64,000 nucleotides of DNA from Monodelphis domestica (Eukaryota > Chordata > Mammalia > Didelphimorphia > Didelphidae): assembly GCF_027887165.1 (NCBI RefSeq), contig NC_077232.1, forward strand, positions 13,603,255 through 13,667,254, written 5' to 3'. Both the position numbers and the translations under genes were made by a program. Within the stretch, counting starts at the first letter, position 1. Each line of letters opens with the position of its first letter. This document shows, in pieces, positions 1 through 11,783 of the stretch. Under the pieces are notes generated by a model. It was not told the origin of the DNA, ran no database searches, and was given only the letters and a program-made list of their open reading frames with translations.

Positions 1-529
1 TATCCTGCAACTTTGCTAAAGTTGTTGATTATTTCGATTAGCTTTTTGGTTGAATCTCTAGGATTCTTTAAGTAGACCATCATGTCTTCTGCAAAGAATG
101 ATAACTTGGTCTCCTCCTTGCCTATTTTGATGCCTTCAATTTCTTTTTCTTCTCTAATTGCTACTGCTAGTGTTTCTAGTACAATGTCAAATAGTAGAGG
201 TGATAATGGGCATCCTTGTTTCACTCCTGATCTTATTGGGAATGCATCTAGTTTATCCCCACTGCAGATGATATTAGCTGATGCTTTTAGATATATACTC
301 TTTATTATTTTTAGGAAAGACCCTTGTATTCCTATGCTTTCTAGTGTTTTTAATAGGAATGGGTGTTGTATTTTATCAAAGGCTTTTTCTGCGTCTCTTG
401 AGATAATCATGTGGTTTTTGTTGGTTTGCTTGTTGATGTGGTCAATTATGTGGATGGTTTTCCTAATATTGAACCAGCTCTGCATCCCTGGTATAAATCC
501 TACTTGATCATGGTGGATGACCCTTCTGA

Positions 530-1426
530 TCACTTTCTGGAGTCTTTTTGCTCTTTGGCTGCATCCCAAAAGTTTTGAAAGGATGTCTTGTCATTGTCAT
601 TTTCCTCGATGAAATTATTAATTATTTCTATGATTTCTTCTCTAACTAAACAATTTTGGAGTATCATATTATTTAATTTCGAATTAGTTTTTGATTTGGT
701 TTTCCATGTATCATTACTGATCATTATTTTTATTACCTTGTGATCTGAAAAGCCTGCATTTATTATTTCTGCTTTTCTGCATTTGTGTGCCATGTTTCTG
801 TGACCTAATGTATGATCAATCTTTGTGAATGTGCCATGTGGTGCTGAGAAGAAGGTGTATTCCTTTTTATACCTATTTATTTTTCTCCATATGTCTATTA
901 ATTCTATTTTTTCTAAGATTTCATTCACTTCTTTTACCTCTTTCTTTTTTATTTTTTGATTTGATTTATCTAAATTTAATAATGGTTGGTTCAAGTCTCC
1001 CACTAATATGGTTTTACTGTCTGTTTCTTCCTTCAATTCTCCTAGTTTCTCCATTAGAAATTTGGGTGCTATATTATTTGGTGCATACATGTTGATTAGT
1101 GATATTTCCTCATTATCTAAAATCCCTTTTAACAAAATATAATTACCTTCCCTATCCCTTTTGATCAGGTCTATTTTTGCTTTGGCTTTGTCAGATATCA
1201 TGATTGCCACTCCTGCCTTCTTTCTGTTGGTTGAGGCCCAAAAAGTCTTACTCCATCCTTTAACTCTAACCTTGTGGATATCAACCCGCCTCATGTGTGT
1301 TTCTTGAAGACAACATATGGTAGGGTTTTGGATTCTAATCCATTCTGCTATTTGTCTACATTTTATGGGTGAGTTCATCCCATTCTCGTTCAAAGTTATG
1401 ACTGTCATTTGTGGATTCCCTGGCAT
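530..1426 (-). pseudogene. L1-A ORF2, endonuclease part
   Basis: This is an open frame of about 298 codons starting at the natural ORF2 ATG (MPGNPQMTVITLNENGMN). It holds an APE-type endonuclease domain: the LNxNGMNSPIK start, catalytic Glu in [15 protein letters not shown] and the C-terminal SDH motif, all visible and in order. In a whole L1 the enzyme nicks target DNA to prime reverse transcription. The frame runs straight across the internal deletion into a short foreign tail, so the reverse transcriptase is not joined in frame. The endonuclease residues themselves look intact. It is part of a dead L1 rather than a host gene. Confidence 0.85.
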
Positions 1427-1933
1427 TATGATATCCTGCCCTAATTCTAACTTTCTTCTTCAGCTCTACCTTTTAGTCCAGTGATTTACTTTAAATCAGT
1501 CACCCTTGTCCCCTCCCTTGATATGTTTCCTTTTTTAGTCCCTCCCTTTTTGTTCCATTCCCCTCCCCCCTCTCTTTCCCTCCCCTTTTGTTTTCCCTTC
1601 TCCCTACCCTTGTTGGGTAAGATAGAATTCAAGATCCCAATGGATCTGGGTGTTTTTCCCTCTCAGAGTTGATTTCCCTGAGATTAAAATTTAAGTAAAA
1701 ATTCTCTTCCTCTTCTTCTTATAGGAGTTTCCTTCCCCTCCCCTTCCCATGTGAATATTTGTGTGAGAAAGATTATTTTATTTGGTCTTTCTTTTCCCCC
1801 TATTTACACATAACATTTTACCCACATGGTAGTATATATAGATTGATATAAATGTAGTCCTTATAGAAAAGAGTTTGAGTAAAAGAAGAAGATAACATTT
1901 TTCTCCTTTTCCCTTTCCTTCATATTTACCTTT

Positions 1934-2868
1934 TCAGGTATTCCATGCTCTTTGTTTTTCGGTGTCGAACTTTCCACAGAGCTCTGGTCTTTTCTTTGCA
2001 AAAACTTGGAAATCTTCTATTTTGTTGAATGCCCATACTTTCCCTTGGAAGTATATAGTCAGTTTTGCTGGATAGATGATTCTTGGTTGAAGACCCAGCT
2101 CTCTTGCCTTTCTGAAGATCATGTTCCATGCCTTATGGTCATTCAGAGTAGAAATTGCAAGGTTGTGGGTGACCCTGATTGGCATTCCTTTATATCTAAA
2201 TTGTCTTTTTCTGGCTTCTTGTAGGATTTTTTTCTTTTGTTTGAGAGCTTTGGAATTTGGCAATTACATTCCTGGGAGTTGTCTTTTGGGGGTTTAGTGT
2301 AGAGGGTGTTCTGTGAGCTCTGTCAGTGGCTGTATTGCCCCCTTGTTCTAGAATCTCTGGGCAATTTTCTTTGATTATATCTTGTATTATGATGTCGAGT
2401 TTGCTGTTTATTTCTGGCTTTTCTGGAATTCCAATTATTCTTAAATTATCTCTTCTCCCTCTATTTTCTAGGCCTGTCACCTTCTCAGTGAGATATTTTA
2501 TGTTCTCTTCTAATTTCTTGGACTTTTGGCTTTGCTTTATTAGTTCTTCCTTTAAAGCCTGGTTTTCCTTTTCAGTTTGGTCAAACTGGTTTTGTAGATG
2601 CGTGAATTTCTTTTGCATTATTTCCCACTTTTCCTCCCAGAAGGCTTCCATCTTTTTGATCATTTCCGATTCAAATCCTTCATGGGTTTGTGGAGTGTTT
2701 CAATTTCCTTGGGAAGATTTCGGAGTATTTGCTTGTGTTTCCTCTTCTATCTCCTCTGTGTTTTGTATTTTTGCTCCATAAAATATGTCCAAAGTCGCCC
2801 CATCTTCTTGTTTTTGTTTTTTTTTTTTTTGAATTTTGGGTTTTTTGTGCTTCTGTGGAGTTTGCCAT
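1934..2868 (-). pseudogene. L1-A ORF1 (RNA-binding protein), frameshifted
   Basis: L1 ORF1 is spread over three overlapping frames: 2868-2680 (basic N-terminus MANSTEAQKTQ), 2663-2196 (coiled coil, then ENRGRRDNLRIIGIPE) and 2263-1934 (FRYKGMPIRVTHNLA to the C-terminus). The coiled coil, RRM-like segment and C-terminal domain are in the family order. In live elements the protein trimerises on L1 RNA as a chaperone. At least two frameshifts break it here. L1-B carries the same protein with different breaks. Confidence 0.8.
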
Positions 2869-3490
2869 CTCTATATGAGTGGGGAGTATTAGCTTTTCTT
2901 ATCTCTGTCTGGCGTTCAGAGGTTTTAGCCCTAGGCAGATTGTCTGTTCTATGGCTTGGCCCTTGTTTCTGTGCCTCCGCACTCTGAGGGGGGAGGGGCC
3001 ATGGCTTCCTGGAGCTCTGAGGGCTGGTGATAGGATTAACCTCAGACTGAGTATGCCCTCAGGCAGCGACCTTCAGTAAGACCCAGATGGAAGGATCTGG
3101 TCAGGGGGCTACAGGCTCCCACTGTCTCTCACTGTCTCCCTGCTGTCTGGGTGCCCCCATGACTGGCTCAGGTCGTTTTCAGGGGGAAGCCCTCAGAACA
3201 ACTAGCTCCCGAGGCCCCCCTGCCTGCCCTGAGGTTCCTGCTGCTGCCTGGGACTCAGCACTCTGGGTTGGGGGGGACCTTCCCGTTCCTTCCCCTTAGA
3301 TCCAAATGATCTTGGGCTCCAACTCTTGGGGGGCCATACCTTTTGATCCAGGTCCAGGAGGAGTGTTTCCGGGGTCTATTTTGCTGTTTGTTTTGAATTT
3401 TGATGCCCTAGGAGCATTCTGTTTGAGATCGGTAAGGAAGGGTTTTTGGAGCACCGAACTTTAGCTTTCTCTAAGCTGCCATCCTGACCT

Positions 3491-6019
3491 GAAGTCCTGG
3501 AAGTCCAGATGTTATAAGGAATTTAATGCCAAATATAAAAATCATAAGAACTTTGGCAGATATAATTTCTGCACTCCCTAATTTCAATGAGGGTGCACAT
3601 GAGTTTACTTAAAGAGAATGAGAATTCCAATTGAACAAGAACTTGGGTTGGGATCTGCAGATACATTTAATTAATTATGGAGAAGATTTCATAAAAAATA
3701 GTTATAATCTTAAAGAATGAGGTGTTTCAGAGACTCAATGTGGTATTTGATTATGTAAACATTAACTGGCAGTAACAAGTTCAACTACCAATTCACTAGG
3801 TTTGTTTGGAATATGGAAAGAGTACATATTTCCTTTAAAATAGTAACAATCCCATTGGTGATGATATAGAGATATTCTCAAGCCTCGTCTCATTTTGGAC
3901 TATTTCATTTTAAAAAGAAAAAAATCTAGTTGTCTGATTATGCTCTGGCAGAAGTGAAGGACATGTAGGAAATTGAGAGCAGGCTGGAATATTGCTGGCT
4001 ATAAAGTCTGATGTATCTCTATTATAATTCTTAATTGTGGTCCCTACAGATTTTACATTTTATTGTTTGGTTTTGTCCAATTCTTTAACTGATTAGATTG
4101 CTTATTTAAAACTTGTACATTTTTTGAAACTTCTTTTAAAATCAAATCACTCAGTAGATGGAAACTCACATACATAAAGTCAGAGAAACTTTTAACAATT
4201 CTAAGTTTAAACAGACACTCATAGACCACTCAGAATTGGAGGTATAAAGTTATCTTATTCCTGCACAATCAGCCCCTTTGAAATTAAACACACACAGACA
4301 AACACACTAAATGTTGGAACTCTTGTTGTAAGCTCTAGGAAATCAAGATAATTTGTGATTCTGCTAAGAACTCTAAAATTGGTGAAGGAATTAATCTTAT
4401 CAACTTGTAAAAATAGTGGTGATTGAATGAACCTCAACCCCCAAACCCAAACAAAATCTCAAACCCACAAAAAAAATCCAAGCTGGTTATAAGATAACTG
4501 TCAAGCCCAACAAAATTCTGAAGAATAACATATAACAACTAAAATGTATTAAGAGAAAAAGCAGCAAGTATCTATAAAACTTGTCTTGAGCCAAATTACA
4601 GCTAAGGTTGTTCACCAGTCTCAGAAGGAGAGATTTTAAATGAGTTGATTTCCTTTACTAGTGTCTCTTGAGTTGGGGTTTTCCTGGGATGTCCCCAGGA
4701 GATTATCCTGAAGGAGCTCAGGTACCAGGAATCTCAGTCCAAATTACAGTCCATCTGAGGTGGCCCTTTATAAAAGAAAAATAAATACTGGAAAGTGGTT
4801 ATCTCAGTCTAACTGACATTTATTGATAGATAAGTGATCATAACACCAAGGAATAGACACACCCAGCATTATATTTAATACCCAGAGCTGATGAAGTGAA
4901 AAGTACATATATATAGTCAGCACAAGAGTCATATTACACAATCACAAGGATCAGCTCATTGTTTCTTCTCAATGGGCAAACCAGAATTTCATCTGCTAGA
5001 AGATTTTTTTCAAGAAAGTAAAGTGTTCTAATACTCTAGGCAATTACATAATCTGCATTCCATATGTGGTAACAGCCAACATCACTGTAGTTTCAAAGCC
5101 AAATCAGAGGTCATGAATCTCTTAGATCATGTGGACACGATCCATGATGTTGAAGGCACACAAAATTCCCATTGGCAAGGATTTTTTGTCAAGGCCTTCC
5201 AGAGTATTTTTCCTTTTTATTTTATTCACACAATGAGTATTAATTTCAGATTCTCATATATGATTATTGAATCAATGATTGAAATGTTTGCTTTCTATTA
5301 CTATTATAATCTATTCTTATAATACTGATTATCTAATAGTATTACATGCAGAGTGTACAACTCTATGAAAGCAATAAATATACAATTTTACAATAAACAA
5401 TGACTATATTTACTTATAGATAATATATGTAAACAATGAATATAATCTGATTAAAGTTTCTTAATTGGGTTTTCTTTTAGGTGATTTTATCAAAAAAGTA
5501 GGGATAATATGTAATGACAACCGTGAAAGTTGATTTCAGGCTAAGAAAGTCTTCGTCTTATATCCATGATTGAGTTTGGGCTAGAGAAGTTTTCCTCCTA
5601 TGCAAGACTATGGGACCATGTGTTCCTCCCTGAATCATGACAGGAGTAGAATGTTCACTCTAAAAAGGCTGAAAGAAGGAATGGTTGATGCTTGAGCCAA
5701 AGAAGACATGAGATAAGTTAGAAAGGATAGATAACTTCACTCCAATATTTAACTGAGGAGTCCATTTTTTTTCCCTAACTGGAAATTTTCCAACATATAC
5801 TTAATAATTGCTTAAGGAAACGTTGGAAAAATATTCTTGGTCAGGTACAGATTTAGAATTCCCTTCAAAATGTCACATTTAAAAATTCAGCATTTATTAA
5901 TACCTGGTGTTTATAAAGCTCTGATGAAAATAAAAGATACACATGAGATACATTTGAGATACAAATAAAAAGATTGTGGGATTTCTAAAATTAGCATTTC
6001 TGTTATTCTTTTTTTTTAG
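3491..6019. other. AT-rich non-coding stretch upstream of V2R exon 3
   Basis: No gene was recognised in these 2.5 kb. The stretch would be intron 2 of V2R gene 1 if exons 1-2 lie further left. It was searched for the expected exon 2 of a V2R (the FAIEEINxNPxLLPN-type segment) on the plus strand, and none was seen. The part around 4600-4860 has a TATAAAA and an AATAAA and might be an old LTR, but this could not be supported. Confidence 0.4.
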
Positions 6020-6826
6020 ATCACTTATGGCCCATTTGATCCTGTCCTGATTGATAAAGTACAGTATCCATATGTCTATCAGATGGGCAGCAAGGAATCT
6101 ACTTTACACCTGGCAGTGGTCCAATTGATGCTATATTTTGGCTGGACTTGGATAGGACTTCTTTTTTCAGATAACCTGAGAGGGCAACAGTTCTTCCGTG
6201 ATCTGGAAGAGGCAATGGTTATGCATAGTATGTGTCTAGCTTTTAAGGAAAAAGTTCCTGAAGAGTTTAACGAAGAAAATAGGGAAGATTATATAATATT
6301 TCCTAAAATCATAGGATCATCATCAAAAGTGATTTTTATCTATGGAAATACATATAGCCTTCTATCATTTTCTATATTTATGACTCAATATATACTATAT
6401 GGGAAGATGTTGGTCACTACCATTTCCTGGGATATTTCTGCAGAGACTAATATTAAAACTATGAGCCATTTACATGGCACAATAATATTTTCTCAAGCCA
6501 AGAGAGAGATTCCTGGTTTCAGAGATTTCCTAAGAAGCATAAATTCCACTGTAAACTCTGAGGACATTTTCCTAAAGACTTTCTGGGAGATAGTGTTTCA
6601 TTGTAGAATTTCTGAAGAAAGTCCTGTAAAAATGGTATATTCTTTGTGCCTGGAAGGTTTTTCCCTGGCAGATGTATCTACTCATGATTTGGACACCATC
6701 ATAATGACATTGAGTTCTAATATTTACAATGAAGTGTATTTATTGGCTCATGCTATCCACCAAATGCTTCAGATGGAGATAAAAGAGACACTGGAACTTG
6801 GAGTCTATCCACTTCTTTCTTGGAAG
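6020..6826 (+). CDS. Vomeronasal type-2 receptor gene 1, exon 3 (ligand-binding domain)
   Basis: This exon encodes 269 in-frame codons of the extracellular Venus-flytrap (ANF-receptor) domain of a V2R, a family C pheromone or peptide receptor of vomeronasal neurons. It opens with ITYGPFDPVLIDKVQ, the usual V2R exon 3 start, followed by YQMGSKESTLHLAVVQLMLYF and GWTWIGLLFSD. It ends ...LGVYPLLSWK. The acceptor is a T-run plus TTTTAG ending at 6019, and the donor is AAG|GTATCT at 6827. Both boundaries are phase 0, as in other V2Rs. There is no stop in the exon. An N-glycosylation sequon (INSTVNSED) is visible. Its size matches the roughly 800-bp exon 3 of the family. Exons 1-2 (signal peptide and start of the domain) are not seen in the window. 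Confidence 0.93.
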
Positions 6827-7309
6827 GTATCTTTTCTCTTCTACCTTTGAACTTAGAACAGGTTGCTCACATCCTTCAGTGGCTAGATTTGTTGTATGAA
6901 TGATGTAGCAATAACCTGATATTTCATGAATACTTCTTATTCCTTAATATTTTTCTGACCTCTTTTCACATGTGTTATATTCTGGGTAAAACAATGGGAT
7001 TTTCTCAATAGGCATTTTCTACAATTCTTATATAATAATTATTGCAATATTGTTGGTATTCTTCCTCATACACATCCCTCAGGATATGAGTCTCTGTGGC
7101 AAGAGAGTTTCAATGAATCTAATTCAAATTAGGGTATTGATGCTGGTCTTGATTTCAATCTTGCAAATGCCATAATGATTCCATGGGATTTCTCATTGAT
7201 CAATATTATTTTAACTTTTAACAACAGCTATATGGAAAACAAAGTATTTGATATTTGTACTTGGACACGTTTGCTGCAATACTGCAATTACTTGTTTTTG
7301 CTGGGTTTA
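6827..7309 (+). other. V2R intron 3, unique 5' part
   Basis: This is AT-rich intronic sequence after the exon 3 donor. No repeat or gene was recognised until the L1-C remnant begins near 7310. Confidence 0.5.
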
Positions 7310-9440
7310 TGTATTGTCATGCAAAATATATTTCCATATTTTTCATTGTTGCAAATGAATATGCATAAAAAACCAAAACCACTAAGTAAATGCATCATAT
7401 TAGCATCATGGTATTCCATCACCATCATATACCATCATTTGTTTAATCATTCCCAAGTTGATGGAAATCCCCTCAATTTTCAATTTTTGCTACCACAAAA
7501 AAAATCTGGTATAAACAATTTATATAATTAGGTCTTTTCAGCTTCCTTTTAGATCTCTTTGGTATCTAGAACTTCTAGTAGTATATTTGTTAGAAAGCAT
7601 ATGCACAGTTTTATAACCCTTTGAGGATAGTTCTAAACTTCCCTCTAGAAAGTTTGGATTGGCCCATACCTCCACCAACAGTGCATTAGCATCTCAATTT
7701 TGCCATATCCCTTCCAACATTTTACATTTGCATTTTCATTTGCATATTAGCCAATTTGATAGGTGTGAGGTGATATTTCAGAGTTTTAAAAGTTTGCAGT
7801 TCTCTAATTAAAAGTGACTTAGGAATTTTTTCATATGATTTTTGATAACTTTTATTTTTTCTTCTGAAAACTACTTGTTCATATTTTTTGACCATTTTCA
7901 ATTGGAGAATTACTTATTCTTATTAATTTGACTTAGTTCCCTATATATTTCAGAAGTGAGATCTTTATCAGAGAAATTTGTTATAAAATTTTAACCAGGT
8001 TTGTTGTTTCTCTTCTAATGTTGGTTACATTATTTTTGTTTGTCAAAAAAAGCCCTTTTAAAATTTAATATTGTTAAAATTGTTCATTTTATATATTATA
8101 ATGCTCTCTATCTTTTATTTGGTCATACATTCTAACCTTCTCCATAGATTTATAGATTTGATGGCTAAACTATTCTATGTTCCCCATTTTTTATGGTATC
8201 ATCCTTTATGACTAAATCATCAGCCCATTTGAGGTGTAGGCTGTAAGATACTAGGTTATACCTCATTTCTACCATACTATTTTCCAGATTTTCAAGCAGT
8301 TTTTGTCAGATAGTGAGCTCTTATCTGCAAATAGTAGTTTGCTGGGGTTATTTACCTCTGTATATTTTTGTATCTAATGTATTGCATTGATCCATCATTC
8401 TAGTTCTTAGCTAGCCCATTGTTTTTGGAATTACAAATTTATAGTAGAGTTAGAGATTTTATGCTGCTAGGACCCTTTCCTTCACATTTTTTCCCCAATA
8501 GTTGCCTTGATATCCTTGATTTTTAATTCTTCCAGTTGAATTTTGTTACTGATTTTTTATTTCTATAAAATGTTTTAAAATATTTTCCAATAAAATATTT
8601 TTGGGAGTTTGATTGGCATGGCACTGAATTAATAAATTTAGATAGAATTGTTATTTTTATACTATTGACCTACTTGCAAATAATATTTTTATAGTTCTTT
8701 AGATCTGACCATTTGAGCGAAAAGTATTTTGTAATTGTGTTCATATAATTTCTGTGTTTTTCTTGGCAAGTCAATTCCAAAGTATTTTATATGGTCTAGA
8801 GTTATTTTAGTAGAATTGTTTTTATCTTGATGCTTGACATAGCTATCCATTTGCTTGATGCTTTTCTAGCCATTCATTTATGTGGGTTTATCTAGTATCC
8901 TGCAACATTGCTAAAGTTACTAATTATTTCAACTAGTTTTTTAGGTAATTCTCTAGTATTCTCTAAGTTTACCATTATATTATCAGCAAAGAGTGATAGT
9001 TTAGCTTCCTCACTGCCTACTTTAATTGCTTCAATTTCTCTTACTTTTTTTCCCCTAAAAGTAGCATTTCTAGCTTAATATTAAATAATAGTGGCAGTAG
9101 CGGTGATAATGAGCATCTTTCCTTCAATCCTGATCTTAATGGTAAGGCTTCTAATTTATTCCCATTGCAGATTATACTTTTCAGTTGGTTTTAGATAGAT
9201 ACTACTTATCATTTTTAGAAATTCCTTGGCTTTCTGTATTTTTAAAAGGAATGACTATTGTCAAAGTATTTTCTGCATTATTGAGATAGTCTTGTGATTT
9301 CTGTTATTTTTGTTATTGATATGACCTGATACTGATAGTTTTCCTCATATGAAACCAGCCCTGTATTCCTGGTATAAATCTTACCTGGTCAAAATGAAAA
9401 ATTCTTGTGATATGTTATTATAGTCTCTTCACCAGTATTT
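7310..9440 (-). mobile_element. L1-C, first part: old antisense LINE-1
   Basis: This is the 3' end and C-terminal half of a diverged L1 on the minus strand. The similarity to the L1-D 3' region and ORF2 is patchy (for example around 7660-7760 and 8890-9420) but collinear. It stops at 9440, where L1-B is inserted, and resumes at 15372. Many stops are present in every frame. It is older than L1-B, which lies inside it. Confidence 0.8.
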
Positions 9441-9455
9441 AAGATTTTTTCTTTG
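9441..9455. repeat. Target-site duplication of L1-B, left copy
   Basis: The 15 bases AAGATTTTTTCTTTG are repeated without mismatch at 15357-15371. They directly flank the 5' end and the A-tail of L1-B. This is the normal footprint of L1 target-primed insertion and fixes both ends of the element. Confidence 0.93.
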
Positions 9456-10114
9456 GAACTTCCGGGTAATCATGGCTGCAATCTAGACGCCACACGCTTC
9501 CTCTCCTCGGCACCGAACGAAACAGACTACATCAAAGGAGCATAAAAATCACCTTTGGTGGAACAGGACACCCCAGTACTCCACAGAGGCGAAGGTACGT
9601 GGGGCTTGAACATTTCCACACTATAATAAGAAGGAGGGAAAGCTTGCACAGAAAAGTGAAAAAGTGAACTGAGCCGCCTTTCCCCCACCTCACCTCCCCC
9701 ACCAAACCAGAGTGAGATACCTGAGCACTCACTGGGACAGCGAGTGAGTGGGGAACATCTCTGTCTGGGAGGGGGCACTCCAGGGTCCTTGGGATCTCGT
9801 GACTGCCAGGAAAAAAACATCTCAGGGAGGTTTCACTGGAGAACCCAGGGCTGAGCACGGGGGTCAGCGAAGCTGTACTTGGGGTGGCTGCGCTGAACAT
9901 CTCCCCAGAGCTAAACACCAGGGGCGGACCATGCGCTGATTATCTGGGCGGAGCTGAACACCTGGGCAGTGTGGCTGTGATCAGGGACCCAGGGCTCTAA
10001 GAAACCTCGGAGGCTGGGAAGAACTAGTCTGAAGCAACCTAAATTCACAGAAAAACCGCCCATATAACCTAGACCCCAGAGCAAAAAGGAAAGGGGAATA
10101 AAACCATCAAAGGG

Positions 10115-11096
10115 ATGGCTCACATGGCCCAAAATCAAGCCTCCAGGAAGAAAGGGAAAAAAGTGACTATTGAAAACTTTTATGGTGGAAGTACTCAAGG
10201 AAAAGAGGAGAATGAGGAGGAAACCCCCCAAAAAATCAGAACATGCCTCCCAAAATGGAAACTATCAACAAACTCTGGAAGATCTCAAACTGGAACTTAT
10301 CCAAAAGATGGAAACCTGGAAATAAAAATGGGAGAAAGAGATCAGCAGTCTGACAGATAAGACTGCTCAATTGGAAAAAGAGCTCGAAGCATCCAATAGA
10401 AGGGCAGACAAAGCTGAAAAGCAAAACCAGTCCCTAACAACCAGAATCAAGCAACTCGAAGAAGGTGAGATGATAAAACAGCAAGAATCAATAAAGCAAA
10501 CCCAAAAAATTAATGAATTAGAAGAAAACATAAAATATCTCACTGAGAAGGTCACTGATCTGGAAAACAGAGGGAGAAGAGAAAAACTCCGAATTATCGG
10601 TTTCCTAGAAAAACCAGAGATAAACAATAAACTCAATATTATTCTACAGGAGATTATAAAAGAAAATTGCCCGCACTTTCTGGAGCTAGGGGGCAAAATA
10701 GAAATAGAACGGATTCATAAATCACCCTCTATACTAAATCCCCAAAAGACAACCCTTAGGAATGTAATTGTCAAATTCAAGAGCTTCCAAGAAAAGGAGA
10801 AAATTCTACAAGAAGCCAAGAAGAGGAGCTTCAGATATAAGGGGGCTCCCATAAGGATCACACAGGACTTAGCGGCTAACACACTAAGAGACCGCAAAGC
10901 ATGGAACACGATATTTAGAAAGGCAAGAGAGCTGGGTCTCCAACCAAGAATCAACTACCCAGCAAAACTGACTATATACTTCCAGGGGAAAGAATGGGCA
11001 TTCAACAAAATAGAATATTTCCAAGCATTTGCTAAGAAAAGACCAGAGCTCTGTGGAAAGTTCGATATCCAAGCACAGAAAGCAAGAGAAACATAA
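10115..11096 (+). pseudogene. L1-B ORF1, broken
   Basis: The natural start is MAHMAQNQASRKKGKKVTIE at 10115, and that frame closes at 10360. The rest of the protein continues in another frame from about 10340 to 11096, with the coiled coil (ENIKYLTEKVTDLENRGRRE), the RRM-like block (KLRIIGFLEKPE) and the C-terminal domain (FRYKGAPIRITQDLA to QAQKARET). A stop codon also lies near 10324 in the second frame. At least two lesions therefore separate the N-terminus from the coiled coil. The domain order is that of L1 ORF1p, an RNA-binding trimer. Confidence 0.82.
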
Positions 11097-11783
11097 AAAG
11101 GTAAATATGAAAGAAAGGGAAAAGGAGATAAATCTTATCTTTTTCTTTAAGTGAAACTCTCTTCTATAAGGACTACATTTACATCAAATTATATATATCA
11201 ATATGTGGGGAAAATGTTTTGTGTAACTCTCATAAATTGAAGCATCATAAGAGTAGTTAGAAGAAACATGCATAGGGAAAGATTGGGGCATTAAGAAGAT
11301 TTGGGGAAAGTTGGGGCAAAAAAAGGAAAAGGGAGGGGGGAACTGTCAATAATACTAAGATTTACTTCAAGAAATAGGGGGGGGCCTTAACAGAATAATC
11401 TTTCCCATATAAAGATACACATGGGAAGGGGAGGGGAAGAACTCTCATATGAGAAGGAGAGGAAGAGAGCGTGAAGTGGAATTACTTAAACCTTACTCTC
11501 AGTGAAATCAAATCTGAGAGGGAAGAACATCTAGATCCAGTGGGATCCTGAATTCTATCTTATCCATAAGGGCAAGAAAGAAAGGAAAATTAAGGAGGGG
11601 GAGGGGGAGGGATTAAAAAAAGGGAGGGAAGGAGAGGGGGGAAGGGAAGGGAGCATAAAAAGGGAGGGGCTAGAAAGGGAAACATCTCAAGGGAGGGGAC
11701 TAGGGGGACTGACCTAAAGTAAATCACTGGTTCAAAAGGAGACAGCTAAAGAAGAAAGGTCAGAACAAGGGGAAGATATCAAA

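Larger units (their letters stand above)
1..3490 (-). mobile_element. L1-A: LINE-1 with 5' end, cut by the left window edge
   Basis: Read on the minus strand this is an L1 with 5'UTR (about 2870-3490), ORF1 (1934-2868), a spacer and ORF2 (from 1426 leftwards past the window edge). The 5' end is near 3490, where similarity to the other L1 5' ends stops. ORF2 is internally deleted: near position 552 the text jumps from the reverse-transcriptase region to the segment just after the endonuclease, dropping about 770 bases that L1-D keeps at 27355-28125. The leftmost 530 bases encode the RT region around the KQGCPLSP and FADD motifs. It is a dead copy, and it belongs to a different subfamily from L1-B and L1-D because it keeps the SDH endonuclease motif they have lost. 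Confidence 0.9.

Noticed and set aside
829-1095. Hydrophobic frame opposite the L1-A endonuclease
   Set aside because: Antisense shadow of ORF2; it recurs in every L1 copy.
5113-5322. Candidate V2R exon 2 upstream of exon 3
   Set aside because: The translated sequence lacks the FAIEEINxNP and LLPN patterns and has no suitable splice sites.
7175-7531. Possible small gene in intron 3
   Set aside because: The frame runs from unique intron into the 3' end of L1-C and shows no family feature.
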